Positions 36,385 to 49,578 of a stretch of 64,000 nucleotides of DNA are shown here, in pieces (position 1 is the first letter of the stretch; every line of letters starts with the position of its first letter). The notes under the pieces were generated by a model that saw only the letters and a program-made list of their open reading frames with translations, had not been told where the DNA came from and ran no database searches. The position numbers and the translations under genes are program-made. The stretch is taken from the NCBI GenBank assembly GCA_012295275.1, contig CM022675.1, forward strand, positions 16,258,189 through 16,322,188. The letters are read 5' to 3'. Source of the DNA: Chrysomallon squamiferum (lineage: Eukaryota; Mollusca; Gastropoda; Neomphalida; Peltospiridae).

Positions 36385-36570
36385 ACACACAGATTCAAAT
36401 GCACCGCGCTTCTCTCCTGCTGCAATGATTTAAATTTCCCTTCTCCTTGTTTTTTATATAAACCAATAGCAGTGATTCAAAAGTACCCCTCTCCTCGTGT
36501 ATACGACCGCTGATTTAGATGTACCCTCCTACTTGCAGCTACACCCTAATTGTGATTAAAAACCGCACGA
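36385..36570. repeat. Degenerate ~40 bp repeats beginning GATT(C/T)AAA, ~5 copies
   Basis: Units start GATTCAAATG (36391), GATTTAAATT (36427), GATTCAAAAG (36474), GATTTAGATG (36512) and GATTAAAAAC (36554), each followed by a CCCTTCTCC-type pyrimidine stretch. Confidence 0.5.
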
Positions 36571-36819
36571 ATCACCGAGTTTATTTACGTTTCGATTGCA
36601 ACTAAAGACTGAACATGAATCACATACTAAATCAATCAAGCTGGATGAACTTTCTTTTGAAGAGCCAGGTGTTACACAAACAGTCAGTTCTGTACTCACA
36701 GACGTGCATCAGCTTTCCAGTTTTACATTCTGTTCAAACACAAGATAGTCCACACTGGTAGATTCTAGTTACGTAAATTCCTGTTTAAAATTTCCTAGTA
36801 TTAATATTAGGTTAACTAT

Positions 36820-36880
36820 TTTCTTCTTCTTCTTCTTCTTCTTCTTCGTCTTCTTCTTCTTCTTCTTCTTCTTATTATTA

Positions 36881-36925
<45 letters not shown>

Positions 36926-37040
36926 CCTGTTGTTTTGCTGTTATTATTGTTTCTATTATTGTTATTACTGTTGTTGTTGTTGCTGTTGTTGTTATTGTTA
37001 TTGCTATTATTTATTATTATTGTTGCTGTTCTTGTTGTTA
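36820..37040. repeat. (TTC)n, (TTA)n and TTG/TTA trinucleotide complex
   Basis: CTT run at 36821-36870, TTA at 36871-36925, mixed TTG/TTA to 37040. Confidence 0.9.
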
Positions 37041-37460
37041 CTACTATTATAATTATTATATTATTAAATAAATGTACGTTAGAAATGATTAGTTAAATGA
37101 TTAATATAATTAATCGTCCACTGTAAAGTATTTTAATTTTTCCATTAATATGTTGTTACGGGATGTAGTTTTCGATTTATGTAAATCTTTAGAAAACTGC
37201 GCAGTAACGGTATATTCAGAGTGTTCACGTGAATACACGAATGTGTTCACATTGAATGATCAGTTTGTGAGTCATAGCGAAAATAATAACAGCTACAGCA
37301 CCTCTGAAGAAAAGCAATTAGCGGTTGTTGTTATTTTTTTTGGGGGGGTGCATATCAGTTGTATATATATATATATAATTTTATTTCTCTACATACTTCA
37401 AACCGTATTCATTCATTTTCTTGCCTTGTCTAAAATCGAACACACACACACACACACACA

Positions 37461-38010
37461 CACAGTGTTATCTTGACTTACGAGTTTAATTCGTTCCGTG
37501 ACCGTGTTCGTAACAAAATTTGCTCGTATATCAAATCAATTTTCCCAACTGAAATTATTTGAAATACCATTAATCCGTTCCAGCACGCATAACGTGTTTT
37601 TAAATAAGAAAAATGTATTTATAAATGACAAATATTGTATAAGAACAAAATAAAAGAGAATGTAAAGAAATAAATTGGTTTTGTAATGTGTATTTATCTT
37701 GGAGATCAGACAAATTATTTTAACGCCTTTGGCTTGAGTTACAGCTTTTATCGACTCCTTCAGCTTCAGTATGGTTCATATTGTAGAAGTACTACGCTCG
37801 TACTGCCTACCCAAGTCGACTACATGCACACCTCAATCATATTTTTCAGTGAATTCATGCTTTAATTCAATGGACATCATCCGCTTCTTCTTCTCAACAC
37901 TGTCCTTTGCATTCACTTTCTTAGGATCCATGGCCAGAAAAAATAAATTTGGTAAAATATCAAACAAAACGCGAACACCACATAAGAGAGATGCAAAGTA
38001 ACCACGTGAC
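37461..38010 (-). pseudogene. Dead Tigger/pogo-like transposon fragment with CENP-B-type N-terminal HTH remnant
   Basis: On the minus strand an ATG at 37931-37929 opens MDPKKVNAKDSVEKKKRMMS and continues IELKHEFTEKYD, stop, GVHVVDLGRQYERSTSTI, stop, TILKLKESIKAVTQAKGV. This is the layout of the N-terminal helix-turn-helix of pogo/Tigger/CENP-B transposases. Two TGA codons interrupt it. After about 75 codons the reading passes straight to a terminus ending ...ACTCGTAAGTCAAGATA at 37461, so the DDE domain is deleted. No matching terminus is found on the 38.0 kb side. Confidence 0.75.
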
Positions 38011-38039
38011 GTAAACCAGTGAGACGCGGGATATTCTTT

Positions 38040-39410
38040 CGTCTTTTTAAAGCAGTTATTTAATAAACTATAACATTTTGTTTCTAAATTGTTATTTTAT
38101 TATTCATTCTTAGTTCTAGCTGTCTATTAATCTTTATTAATATTGTTTCTGTATAAAGAATTTTGTTAACAAATTAAATATAGCTGAGATGTTACTAATT
38201 TCAGAAAACATTCGGAGGTCGAGAAGGGAAAGAACTGTAATTAAAAAGCAGCCCATTACGTCAGGCGAACTCTTTAACTGAAAAGATAGTATTAATAATA
38301 ACTTTTACCCCATTTTATTATTATTATTATTTATTTTATATTTATTTAGTTAATTAGTTTTAGTGTTTTAGCAACTGATTATTGTTGTAATGGGAAACAG
38401 TCCTCAAAGTAACAACAAAGTCAAGATGTGAACAACAAACAAGAAAAATAAGAACAGAAATAAATAATAATCTCTCTCTCATGGGTTTGTAAAACTTACT
38501 TGAATTAATCTCACTTTCAAAATCCTTCAATCATAGTTTTTAATCACTAAAATATTTTTGTTTCTTCTTTCTTCACTACATTACTAAAACTTTAAATGAA
38601 AAGAAATACAGACTGTTCTCTTGTTTAACTATTTACTATAAACATTAAATATGAAATGATAATGATTTTGAAAATTAGCTTTCTTCTTTTATGTATATTT
38701 TCTGTTATCAATTAATTATTAAAATATATAAATATAATTTTTTAAATTATTTTGTTTTGTTGTTTATGAATTATTAAATGAAATAAATATGATTTTTTAA
38801 ACTATGTTGTTTCCGTTTTCATTTTGTTCTGTAAACAACTGAAATAAAGCTAATTTTTCAAAGCAAACTGTGTTTGTTTTCATTATGAATGCAACCTAAC
38901 AGAAGAAGAGAGGTAGGAAGCTGTGAAAGTAACACAGATGTTGTGTGAACTGAAACATCTTTATTAATTATTTGTCATCATTATTGTTAAATGTGCATTT
39001 TGTAATTTTAATGAGCTGTATTTTCAAATGCAGTGACAGTGAGTGACCTGAGTTACCACACTCAGTGTGGCTAACACTCAACCTTACACTTGAACTATCC
39101 TGGGGAACTGTTCACCTTCAGTACAAAATATCAGTATTACATTTGATTATAAAATCTAAATCATATTTAAAACATGTAGTAAAAAGGTAATGAATGGCAA
39201 GCAGTTTTACTAATAGATTTATGTAAGACAACAAAATACAGAACTGTAGCAAGAGTAGTTAACATCAAACAATAATTAAAACATTCATCTTTTTAACTGA
39301 CATTTACTTATATCTATTTACGTTATCTTTTATTAACTTTCTTTAAAGTCAATGTATTAATACTTTATAATAAAGGGCATCCTTTGACTATCCTTACAGT
39401 ATCAATAATC
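38040..39410. other. AT-rich intergenic DNA
   Basis: I see no exon, minisatellite or transposon terminus in this stretch. Confidence 0.6.
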
Positions 39411-39461
39411 TTTGTCAAAGGGAAACGACTTTGCTTCAACCAAGGAGAGTAGGACTCTTAT

Positions 39462-40960
39462 CACAGGTTCATGTCAGCTCCTCCCTCTTCACAGGTGCAT
39501 GTCAGCCCCCCTCTCTTCACAGGTTCATGTCAGCTCCCCCTCTTCACAGGTTCATGTCAGCCCCCCTCTCTTCACAGGTTCATGTCAGCCCCCCTCTCTT
39601 CACAGGTGCATGTCAGCTCCTCCCTCTTCACAGGTTCATGTCAGCCCCCCTCTCTTCACAGGTTCATGTCAGCCCCCCTCTCTTCACAGGTTCATGTCAT
39701 CCCCCCTCTCTTCACAGGTTCATGTCAGCTCCTCCCTCTCTTCACAGGTTCATGTCAGCCCCCTCTCTTCTCACAGGTTCATGTCCCCCTCTGTTCACAG
39801 GTTCATGTCAGCCCCCCTCTGTTCACAGGTTCATGTCAGCCCCCCTCTCTTCACAGGTTCATGTCAGCCCCCCTCTGTTCACAGGTTCATGTCAGCCCCC
39901 TCTCTTCACAGGTTCATGTCAGCCCCCCTCTCTTCACAGGTTCATGTCAGCCCCCCCCTGTTCTCTGTTCACAGGTTCATGTCAGCCCCCTCTGTTCACA
40001 GGTTCATGTCAGCCCCCTCCCCCTCTGTTCACAGGTTCATGTCAGCCCCCCCTCTCTTCACAGGTTCATGTCAGCCCCAGGTTCCAGCCCCCCTCTTCAC
40101 AGGTTCATGTCAGCCCCCCTCTCTTCACAGGTTCATGTCAGCTCCCCCCTCTCTTCACAGGTTCATGTCAGCCCCCCTCTTCACAGGTTCATGTCAGCCC
40201 CCCTCTCTTCACAGGTTCATGTCAGCTCCTCCCTCTGTTCACAGGTTCATGTCAGCCCCCCCCAGGTTCTCATCCCCCTCTGTTCACAGGTTCATGTCAG
40301 CCCCCCCCTCTGTTCACAGGTTCATGTCAGCCCCCCCCCAGGTTCTCAGCCCCCCTCTTCACAGGTTCATGTCAGCCCCCCTCTCTTCACAGGTTCATGT
40401 CAGCTCCTCCCTCTCTTCACAGGTTCATGTCAGCCCCCCTCTCTTCACAGGTTCATGTCATCCCCCTCTTCAGGTTCATTCACAGGTTCATGTCATCCCC
40501 CTCTCTTCACAGGTTCATGTTCATGTCATGCCAGGTTCATGTCCCCCCCCCCTCTCTTCACAGGTTCATGTCATGTCAGCCCCCCCTCTTCAGGTTCAGG
40601 TTCAGGTTCATGTCAGCCCCTCTCTCAGGTTCATGTCAGCCCCCTCTTCACAGGTTCATGTCAGCCCCCCTCTCTTCACAGGTTCATGTCAGCCCCCCTC
40701 TCTTCACAGGTTCATGTCAGCCCCCCTCTCTTCACAGGTTCATGTCAGCCCCCCTCTCTTCACAGGTTCATGTCATCCCCCCTCTCTTCACAGGTTCATG
40801 TCAGCCCCCCTCTCTTCACAGGTTCATGTCAGCCCCTCTCTTCACAGGTTCATGTCAGCCCCCCTCTGTTCACAGGTTCATGTCAGCCCCCCTCTCTTCA
40901 CAGGTTCATGTCAGCTCCCTCTGTTCACAGGTTCATGTCAGCTCCCTCTGTTCTGTCCTG
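39462..40960. repeat. 28 bp minisatellite, ~50 copies, acceptor-like and pyrimidine-rich
   Basis: TTCACAGGTTCATGTCAGCC followed by CCCCTCTC is repeated with length variation in the C run and CTCTC/CTGTT alternatives. No stop codon exists in any of the three forward frames of the unit, so three overlapping frames of more than 500 codons stay open across the array. They reflect the repeat, not a gene. Each unit contains a pyrimidine tract plus CACAG. Confidence 0.95.
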
Positions 40961-40999
40961 TAGTCGCGTTCATTATGAAAACAGACACAGTGTGCTTTT

Positions 41000-41790
41000 A
41001 ATAATATTTTTTATTTCAGTTAATTGTTTACAGAACAAAATGAAAACAGGACTGTGAATAGTAATTAAATTAATTAATTCAGATGTACAGAATTGAATTT
41101 GATGGTTTACTAAGCACAGACAAAGTGTTGGTAGGATGACTATGCTCGGATTAGTACAGCATACTGATCTTACAGCAGCTGATAGAAAATGTTTTCCAGT
41201 TTACATGAAAATAAAACTCGGACTGTTACGTGTCGTTGTAAAATGGCTGAACAAACAACAAAAGCAATATTAGACACGTATCAGCTACCACAGACCTGGG
41301 AATGACGTAAACATGCTTAAACAGAGGCAAATGTCCTTTGATTGAAAATGAGTCATCATATAGCAAGAACATATATTTAGATGTCTTTACTGTCACAAAG
41401 TACCTGGATATATACATTTCATTTATTATTTTATAATCTCTTTGTCTTATAGATGTATGTACACGCTGTACCTATGTGATGAAAAGAGGGGACTTTGAAG
41501 GGGGGTTTCATTCCCCTGTTTTTTTGTTTCCTGTTTATTTTAATTTCTGTACAGTCACACATTTCATTATCTAGTTTTCTGTCTACTAATTAGTTTATGT
41601 TCTGTAATTATACCTGCTTATTTGAATAGCTCTCATAAACAACATGTGTTAATATATCAAAAGTAAAAAAACCTTGTAAAGAGTAAATAACTTTTTATTT
41701 GATCTTCATGAATTAGGTTGAGTAACAAATAAGTTAAACATTTTCTTTTAACTGCCACCAGTGACAAACTGTATTTTCAGATTACAAAAT
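41000..41790. other. Intergenic DNA between two minisatellites
   Basis: No gene recognised. A GC-richer patch at 41484-41515 carries AGGGG...CCCCT as a short inverted repeat. Confidence 0.5.
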
Positions 41791-41809
41791 ATTTGTCACA
41801 GGTTTTACA

Positions 41810-42560
41810 TGATCTATCCCTCTTTCCCAACCTCAACCTCACAGATCTCACGTGATCTACCACCTCTTTCCCAACCTCAACCTCACAGATCTTACATGAT
41901 CTACCACCTCTTTCCCAACCTCAACCTCACAGATCTTACATGATCTACCACCTCTTTCCCAACCTCAACCTCACAGATCTCACATGATCTACCACCTCTT
42001 TCCCAATCTCAACCTCACAGATCTTACATGATCTACCACCTCTTTCCCAATCTCAACCTCACAGATCTTACATGATCTACCACCTCTTTCCCAACCTCAA
42101 CCTCACAGATCTCACATTTTCTACCACGTCTTTCCCAACCTCAACCTCACAGATCTTACATCATAATCTACCACCTCTTTCCCAACCTCAACCTCACAGA
42201 TCTTACATGATCTACCACCTCTTTCCCAACCTCAACCTCACAGATCTTACATTTTCTACCACGTCTTTCCCAACCTCAACCTCACAGATCTTACATCATA
42301 ATCTACCACCTCTTTCCCAACCTCAACCTCACAGATCTTACATTTTCTACCACCTCTTTCCCAACCTCAACCTCACAGATCTTACATTTTCTACCACCTC
42401 TTTCCCAACCTCAGCCTCACAGATCTTACATTTTCTACCACCTCTTTCCCAACCTCAACCTCACAGATCTTACATTTTCTACCACCTCTTTCCCAACCTC
42501 AACCTCACAGATCTTACATTTTCTACCACCTCTTTCCCAACCTCAGCCTCATAGATCTTA
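41810..42560. repeat. 44 bp minisatellite, ~17 copies, pyrimidine-rich
   Basis: CACCTCTTTCCCAACCTCAA then CCTCACAGATCTTACATGAT recurs. Two subtypes (CATGATC versus CATTTTC) alternate in blocks. Each unit ends its pyrimidine stretch in CACAG. Confidence 0.95.
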
Positions 42561-42599
42561 CATCATCTACCCCCTCTTACCCCCTCTTTCACAGACTTC

Positions 42600-43090
42600 A
42601 CATCCCTGAGTTCCTAAAACCCATTTCCATCACTGATACCACAATTTGTGACAGACACATTTCAACTATTTAGCTTGAATATGGAAGAAATGATTGGGAA
42701 TATTCCAGAAGTTTCAAGAAGAAAGGTTAATCATTTAACTGTATTTTGCTTTTTTCAAGACTTTCAGTAGTTCAGTGACACAAGCATTCTTTAAATTTTA
42801 CTACAAAGCACACAAACCCCAGTATTAACCATCTTAAATTATAGCTAGGCTTACACATTATCTGTGTGGTTCTTAATGATTATAATATCAGACAAACCAC
42901 GGCTGAAATGTACAAATAAATAATTATATTCAGTGCAAATCAATTTAAAATATTTTCACATACCTCATTTCAGGTTCATTTAGTTTCAGCATACAACAGC
43001 TGTATGAAGATTTCATTAACCTAAAATTAAACATTAAATAAACAGCTGACTGAGAGTTTCTATCAAATCAACAAGTGAATGCACTGCTTC
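42600..43090. other. Unique spacer between two minisatellites
   Basis: AT-rich, no gene seen. Confidence 0.55.
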
Positions 43091-43094
43091 ACTC

Positions 43095-46040
43095 TAGATT
43101 GGGTGAACATACAGCATCACACACTGGACAACTGACCTGTGTTGTACTGTCACCTGTCAAACACACAGCATCACACAGTGGACAACTGACCTGTGTTGTA
43201 CTGTCACCTGACAAACATACAGTATCACACACTGGACAACTGACCAGTGTTGTACTGTCACCTGTCAAACACACAGCATCACACACTGGACAACTGACCC
43301 TGTGTTGTACTGTCACCTGTCAAACACACAGCATCACAAACTGGACAACTGACCAGTGTTGTACTGTCACCTGTCAAACACACAGCATCACACAGTGGAC
43401 AACTGACCTGTGTTGTACTGTCACCTGACAAACATACAGCATCACACACTGGACAACTGACCAGTGTTGTACTGTCACCTGTCAAACACACAGCATCACA
43501 CACTGGACAACTGACCAGTGTTGTACTGTCACCTGTCAAACACACAGCATCACACACTGGACAACTGACCAGTGTTGTACTGTCACCTGTCAAACACACA
43601 CTGGACAACTGACCAGTGTTGTACTGTCACCAGTCAAACACACAATGGACAACTGACCTATGTTGTACTGTCACCAGTCAAACACACACTGGACAACTGA
43701 CCAGTGTTGTACTGTCACCAGTCAAACACATTCTGGACAACTGACCAGTGTTGTACTGTCACCTGTCAATCACACACTGGACAATTGACCTGTGTTGTAC
43801 TGTCACCTGTCAAACACACACTGGACAATGACCAGTGTTGTACTGTCACCTGTCAAACATACAGCATCACACACTGGACAACTGACCAGTGTTGTACTGT
43901 CACCTGTCAAACACACAGCATCACACACTGGACAACTGACCAGTGTTGTACTGTCACCTGTCAAACATGTAGCATTACACACTGGACAACTGACCAGTGT
44001 TGTACTGTCACCTGTCAAACATGTAGCATTACACACTGGACAACTGACCAGTGTTGTACTGTCACCTGTCAAACATGTAGCATTACACACTGGACAACTG
44101 ACCAGTGTTGTACTGTCACCTGTCAAACATGTAGCATCACACACTGGACAACTGACCTGTGTTGTACTGTCACCTGACAACTGACCTGTGTTGTACTGTC
44201 ACCTGTCAAACATGTAGCATTACACACTGGACAACTGACCAGTGTTGTACTGTCACCTGTCAAACACATACTGGACAACTGACCAGTGTTGTACTGTCAC
44301 CTGACAAACACACACTGGACAACTGACCTGTGTTGTACTGTCACCTGTCAAACACACACTGGACAACTGACCAGTGTTGTACTGTCACCTGTCAAACATA
44401 CACTGGACAACTGACCATTGTTGTACTGTCACCTGTCAAACACACACTGGACAACTGACCAGTGTTGTACTGTCACCTGTCAAACATACAGTATCACACA
44501 CTGGACAACTGACCAGTGTTGTACTGTCACCTGTCAAACACACACTGGACAACTGACCAGTGTTGTACTGTCACCTGACAAACACACACTGGACAACTGA
44601 CCTGTGTTGTACTGTCACCTGTCAAACACACACTGGACAACTGACCAGTGTTGTACTGTCACCTGTCAAACAAACACTGGGCAACTGACCAGTGTTGTAC
44701 TGTCACCTGACAAACACACACTGGACAACTGACCTGTGTTGTACTGTCACCTGACAAACACACAGCATCACACACTGGACAACTGACCAGTGTTGTACTG
44801 TCACCTGTCAAACACACAGCATCACACACTGGACAACTGACCAGTGTTGTACTGTCACCTGACAAACATACAGCATCACACACTGGACAACTGACCAGTG
44901 TTGTACTGTCACCTGACAAACATGTAGCATCACACACTGGACAACTGACCAGTGTTGTACCTCTCACCTGTCAAACACATACTGGACAAATGACCAGTGT
45001 TGTACTGTCACCTGACAAACATGTAGCATCACACACTGGACAACTGACCAGTGTTGTACTGTCACCTGTCAAACACATACTGGACAAATGACCAGTGTTG
45101 TACTGTCACCTGACAAACACACACTGGACAACTGACCTGTGTTGTACTGTCACCTGACAAACACACACTGGACAACTGACCTGTGTTGTACTGTCACCTG
45201 TCAAACACACACTGGACAACTGACCAGTGTTGTACTGTCACCTGTCAAACAAACACTGGGCAACTGACCAGTGTTGTACTGTCACCTGACAAACACACAC
45301 TGGACAACTGACCTGTGTTGTACTGTCACCTGACAAACATGTAGCATCACACACTGGACAACTGACCAGTGTTGTACTGTCACCTGTCAAACACACAGCA
45401 TCACACACTGGACAACTGACCAGTGTTGTACTGTCACCTGTCAAACATACAGCATCACACACTGGACAACTGACCCGTGTTGTACTGTCACCTGTCCAAC
45501 ACACAGCATCACACACTGGACAACTGACCCGTGTTGTACTGTCACCTGTCAAACATACAGCATCACACACTGGACAACTGACCAGTGTTGTACTGTCACC
45601 TGTCAAACACACAGCATCACACAGTGGACAACTGACCTGTGTTGTACTGTCACCTGACAAACATACAGCATCACACACTGGACAACTGACCAGTGTTGTA
45701 CTGTCACCTGTCAAACACATACTGGACAAATGACCAGTGTTGTACTGTCACCTGACAAACATACAGCATCACACAGTGGACAACTGACCTGTGTTGTACC
45801 TCTCACCTGTCAAACATACAGCATCACACACTGGACAACTGACCTGTGTTGTACTGTCACCTGTCAAACATACAGCATCACACACTGGACAACTGACCTG
45901 TGTTGTACTGTCACCTGTCAAACACACACTGGACAACTGACCTGTGTTGTACTGTCACCTGTCAAACATACAGCATCACACACTGGACAACTGACCTGTG
46001 TTGTACTGTCACCTGACAACTGACCTGTGTTGTACTGTCA
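43095..46040. repeat. 54/44 bp minisatellite, ~2.9 kb
   Basis: The core TGGACAACTGACCAGTGTTG then TACTGTCACCTGTCAAACAC is repeated about 60 times. A long unit of 54 bp has an extra AGCATCACAC and a short unit of 44 bp lacks it; the two are arranged in runs. Runs of 54 bp units keep frames open on both strands (18-residue period CPVCDAVCLTGDSTTLVS on the minus strand). The 44 bp units break them, so I treat the frames as artefacts. Confidence 0.97.
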
Positions 46041-46069
46041 CCTATATTATTTTTGTTGTTATTCTTTTA

Positions 46070-46074
<5 letters not shown>

Positions 46075-46129
<55 letters not shown>

Positions 46130-46130
46130 G
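46075..46130. repeat. (TTA)n microsatellite
   Basis: Directly follows the 54/44 bp array. Confidence 0.93.
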
Positions 46131-49100
46131 TCCACTAATATATTTTACTGAAATTATATCAATATTTACAAATTAATGTTTGAAACTGCTTACACTTGAT
46201 AAAAAAATTAATAATAAATAATATTAAATTCAACTGACAGGTTTGAATTTATTATAAATTTTCAGTGGAAACTAAAACCTGGAATTAAATATATTTAAGT
46301 ATGTTTTGTTGTTGTTGGGTATTTTTTTCAAATAAATATATAATACAACACAATGTATAAATCATAAGTTTATATCCAATTTAAACATTAAAGAAAGTAG
46401 CTATTCAAAATGAACAACAGTCAATGAAACCCTTCCCTGCATGCAGATTTCATCTTTAAACGAATGTTTTGTTTTAATGTTTATAAAAATATTTTTTTAT
46501 ATAGAAGCTGGTTTTTTGTGACTCTTTCATATCGGCATTCTCCCCTTTTTTATTTCATATACATAGATTTGATAAGCATAAAAAAATATAACAGAATGCA
46601 TATTTAATCGTAAATTAACCTAATTTATCTGCAGATAATTATTATGCTTCAAACTGAGATGTAAATGTTTATATATAACTACAACATGCAGAGTTTAATT
46701 TATCCTTATCTCTTGTATCTGCTGTCAACTGTCTGCTTCAAACTGGATGTAAATGCCAGTTATCTAATTTAATATAATAAATATGAAATTTATTCTGAAT
46801 AAATCCACAAGTAATGATATTTTAAAGCAATTAATTAAATTATATTACCAGTAATAAATAAAACTGCATTAATGCAAGAATAATTATTAAAAATCCGAGG
46901 TGAATGCACTATAATGATTAATAGATTTATTATCATGATAAGTAAAACATATTAATGGAATTATCATAGGAGAAATATTAATGAAAGTTTCATAATAAAA
47001 ATCTCAAACAAATGGAATAGCAAGATCATAAATAAAAGTAAAAATAAAATAATATCATCAACAAAAAAAATAAGAATAGAATAATGAAAACTGAAACATA
47101 CAAACAATAGAATGATGATGATAAAAAAACAAAAACATTAACAGATTTATTATAATGATGATGAATCACTTCTTATGATAAAAACATGAAGTATTATTAT
47201 AAGTTATCGTTTATGTAATGTATGTGATTTTAAAATGTAATGTATGGTAACAAAAGTTATTTTATATGTAATGATATTAACAAGTTACACTGAATGTGTA
47301 TTGTATGTTAAACAGTTATCTTTTTATATGTAATATAAATTTATTTACCTGAGTGAAATGAAATTCTAGAAAGAAATACTTCATTTGTACAAATAATCTT
47401 TTTTTGCTTTTATTTGTTGTTTCTATGGAGTTTCAACAGCTGCTAGCTGTGTCTCTTTTACATCCTTCATTCCTCATTTTCTTACAGTTTAAATGGAAGT
47501 TTAACGTGGGCTTGTCTAGATTGGGATTCATTCTTTTCCTACATTCCAGTAACATTTGTACACCTACTTCAGCCAGTTTGGTTTTTGACATGCTTGGAGT
47601 AAATTAATAAAACTGCTAATAATCATACAGTAATTACAAAGAAATCAAATATAATTATTATTTATTAAATACTGAATATTATAATTATTATTAAATATAT
47701 GAATAAAATAATTTTTAATTAAATATCAAATAAAATAATAATTATTTACTAAGTATAAAAACGTAATAGCATATTTTTTTATTATTATTATTCTTATTAT
47801 ATATCTTTTTTTTTTTTTTTTATTTAACACACACACACACACACACACGCACACAGACACTTATAGCAAACGCTCATTTGACTGATATGCCGTGCATATT
47901 CTAATTTGCATTGGTAACTGAAATCTCAAAACTGTCACATCAAAAATTTAATTATTTTACAGTTATTATCAATCAATAAATAAATACTAGCCGAACCATG
48001 ACATTGATACATAATTACATGGTTTCCTTACTGTCAGGAACGACAACTCTGTAGACACATTTAGTTTCGGCTCTCTAAGGTACTGCAAATTAAAATAAAT
48101 TCAAATTGTAACTTATCGGTACTAAAATTTAATTATTATGAGGTTGTTCTGATTAACACATTATTTCTTCACTTATATTTCTGATAAAAACAAAAAAATT
48201 AAATAAATGTTCTTAAAAAAATGAAAATAAATAAGTTTACAACCATTAAACATATTTTTAAATAGTTCTTTTAAAGACGCATTCAGTGTTTGTATAATCA
48301 ATTATAAGCAATATAATCACATCATGCAATACATTTTTTTTTTTTTTATCATTCACACACAATTTTGGTTGTTAATATTTAATGTAATTTTTTTTTTTTT
48401 CTTCAGTTTTTCCTTTTTAATTTTTTTCTAATGTTTTATTGCAACAGTTTTGTCTGCGCACAAAGATGATATTTATCATCATCCAGCGAACGAGGAAACG
48501 CCTGTTAGATTAATCTGCCTGCAGATCGCCATTGTCAACACTTAAATCTTTCAGACATGTCGCGTGAGTGGTGAGGCGCACAAACCTCACGTGACGTCAT
48601 TTTAAATAATTTCAGTGGACATTTTACTTTTCTTTTTCAAAATTAATAACCTGCTACACGACACTCCTTAATATGAGCAATACGATAAAAATTTATATAT
48701 TTGAAAAATAAATATCTGAATAAATGTATATTGTCCGTTTGTACACTATTTGTACATGAGTATGAACGTATGTACATGAGTATCTATATATATGTCTATA
48801 AGTACGTGTGTATTCATATTTCTGTGTACGTTGTTATGCTTATATATATACATATGTATGTATGTTTGTATGAATGTATGTTTGTACGCACATATTATAA
48901 TATATAATTTGAGCTAAGAATCCTTGAATTTAGATTATAAATCTTATGTTATTCGGTTATAATACCTATCTTAACAATTCATTGATACGCATTTCATGTT
49001 TATGATTTATAATTGTCCGTAAATGTCTTTCATATATGGTGCCTTCTTTTGTTAATCACTATTCAGCATGTTACCAATATTCACTATTTCATGCATATTT

Positions 49101-49480
49101 CACTGAATTAATGTATTAAATTTCAAAGCAATATTTTCTGGGGTACTTATACACGAGTAAGTAAGGTAAATGAAAAAACATATCTGAAATTTGTATTAGC
49201 TGAGTCATTAAGACTGACAGGTTATGGTATGACGTCATCATATAGATTTCCACGTAAAGACAACATACAAATGGAAAATCCATTATATGTTTGTCTGTTG
49301 TATTTTTTTATGTTTAAACAATTACCTGTACTGTATTATAATAAACTATGAACCGGAAAGTTTAATTTTTTATATTACATGTGTAATTGCACGTACTTTT
49401 TAATTACTTTTTTTTGTTTTCTTCTTTTTCTTAAATTTATTTTTTAATTAATTTATATTTTGTAATTATTTTATTTTATT
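46131..49480. other. AT-rich intergenic DNA with no supported gene
   Basis: A 67-codon frame at 47404-47607 has ordinary composition but no recognisable domain. A short (CA)n lies at 47829-47855. TGACGTCA-type sites occur at 48593 and 49234. Confidence 0.5.
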
Positions 49481-49484
49481 TTAT

Positions 49485-49520
49485 TATTATTATTATTATT
49501 ATTAATAGTAATAGTAGTAA

Positions 49521-49578
<58 letters not shown>

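Noticed and set aside
37150-37330. Open frame beginning MLLRDVVFDLCKSL
   Set aside because: Compositionally plausible but with no family resemblance, no upstream promoter or splice evidence, and it runs into microsatellite.
43279-45729. Cysteine-rich repeat protein (18-residue period) on the minus strand
   Set aside because: The period follows from the 54 bp DNA unit, equally long frames exist on the opposite strand, and interspersed 44 bp units break every frame.
47404-47607. 67-codon frame possibly representing a small secreted protein
   Set aside because: No cleavage-site or domain pattern; the reverse strand is similarly open for short stretches; no supporting signals.
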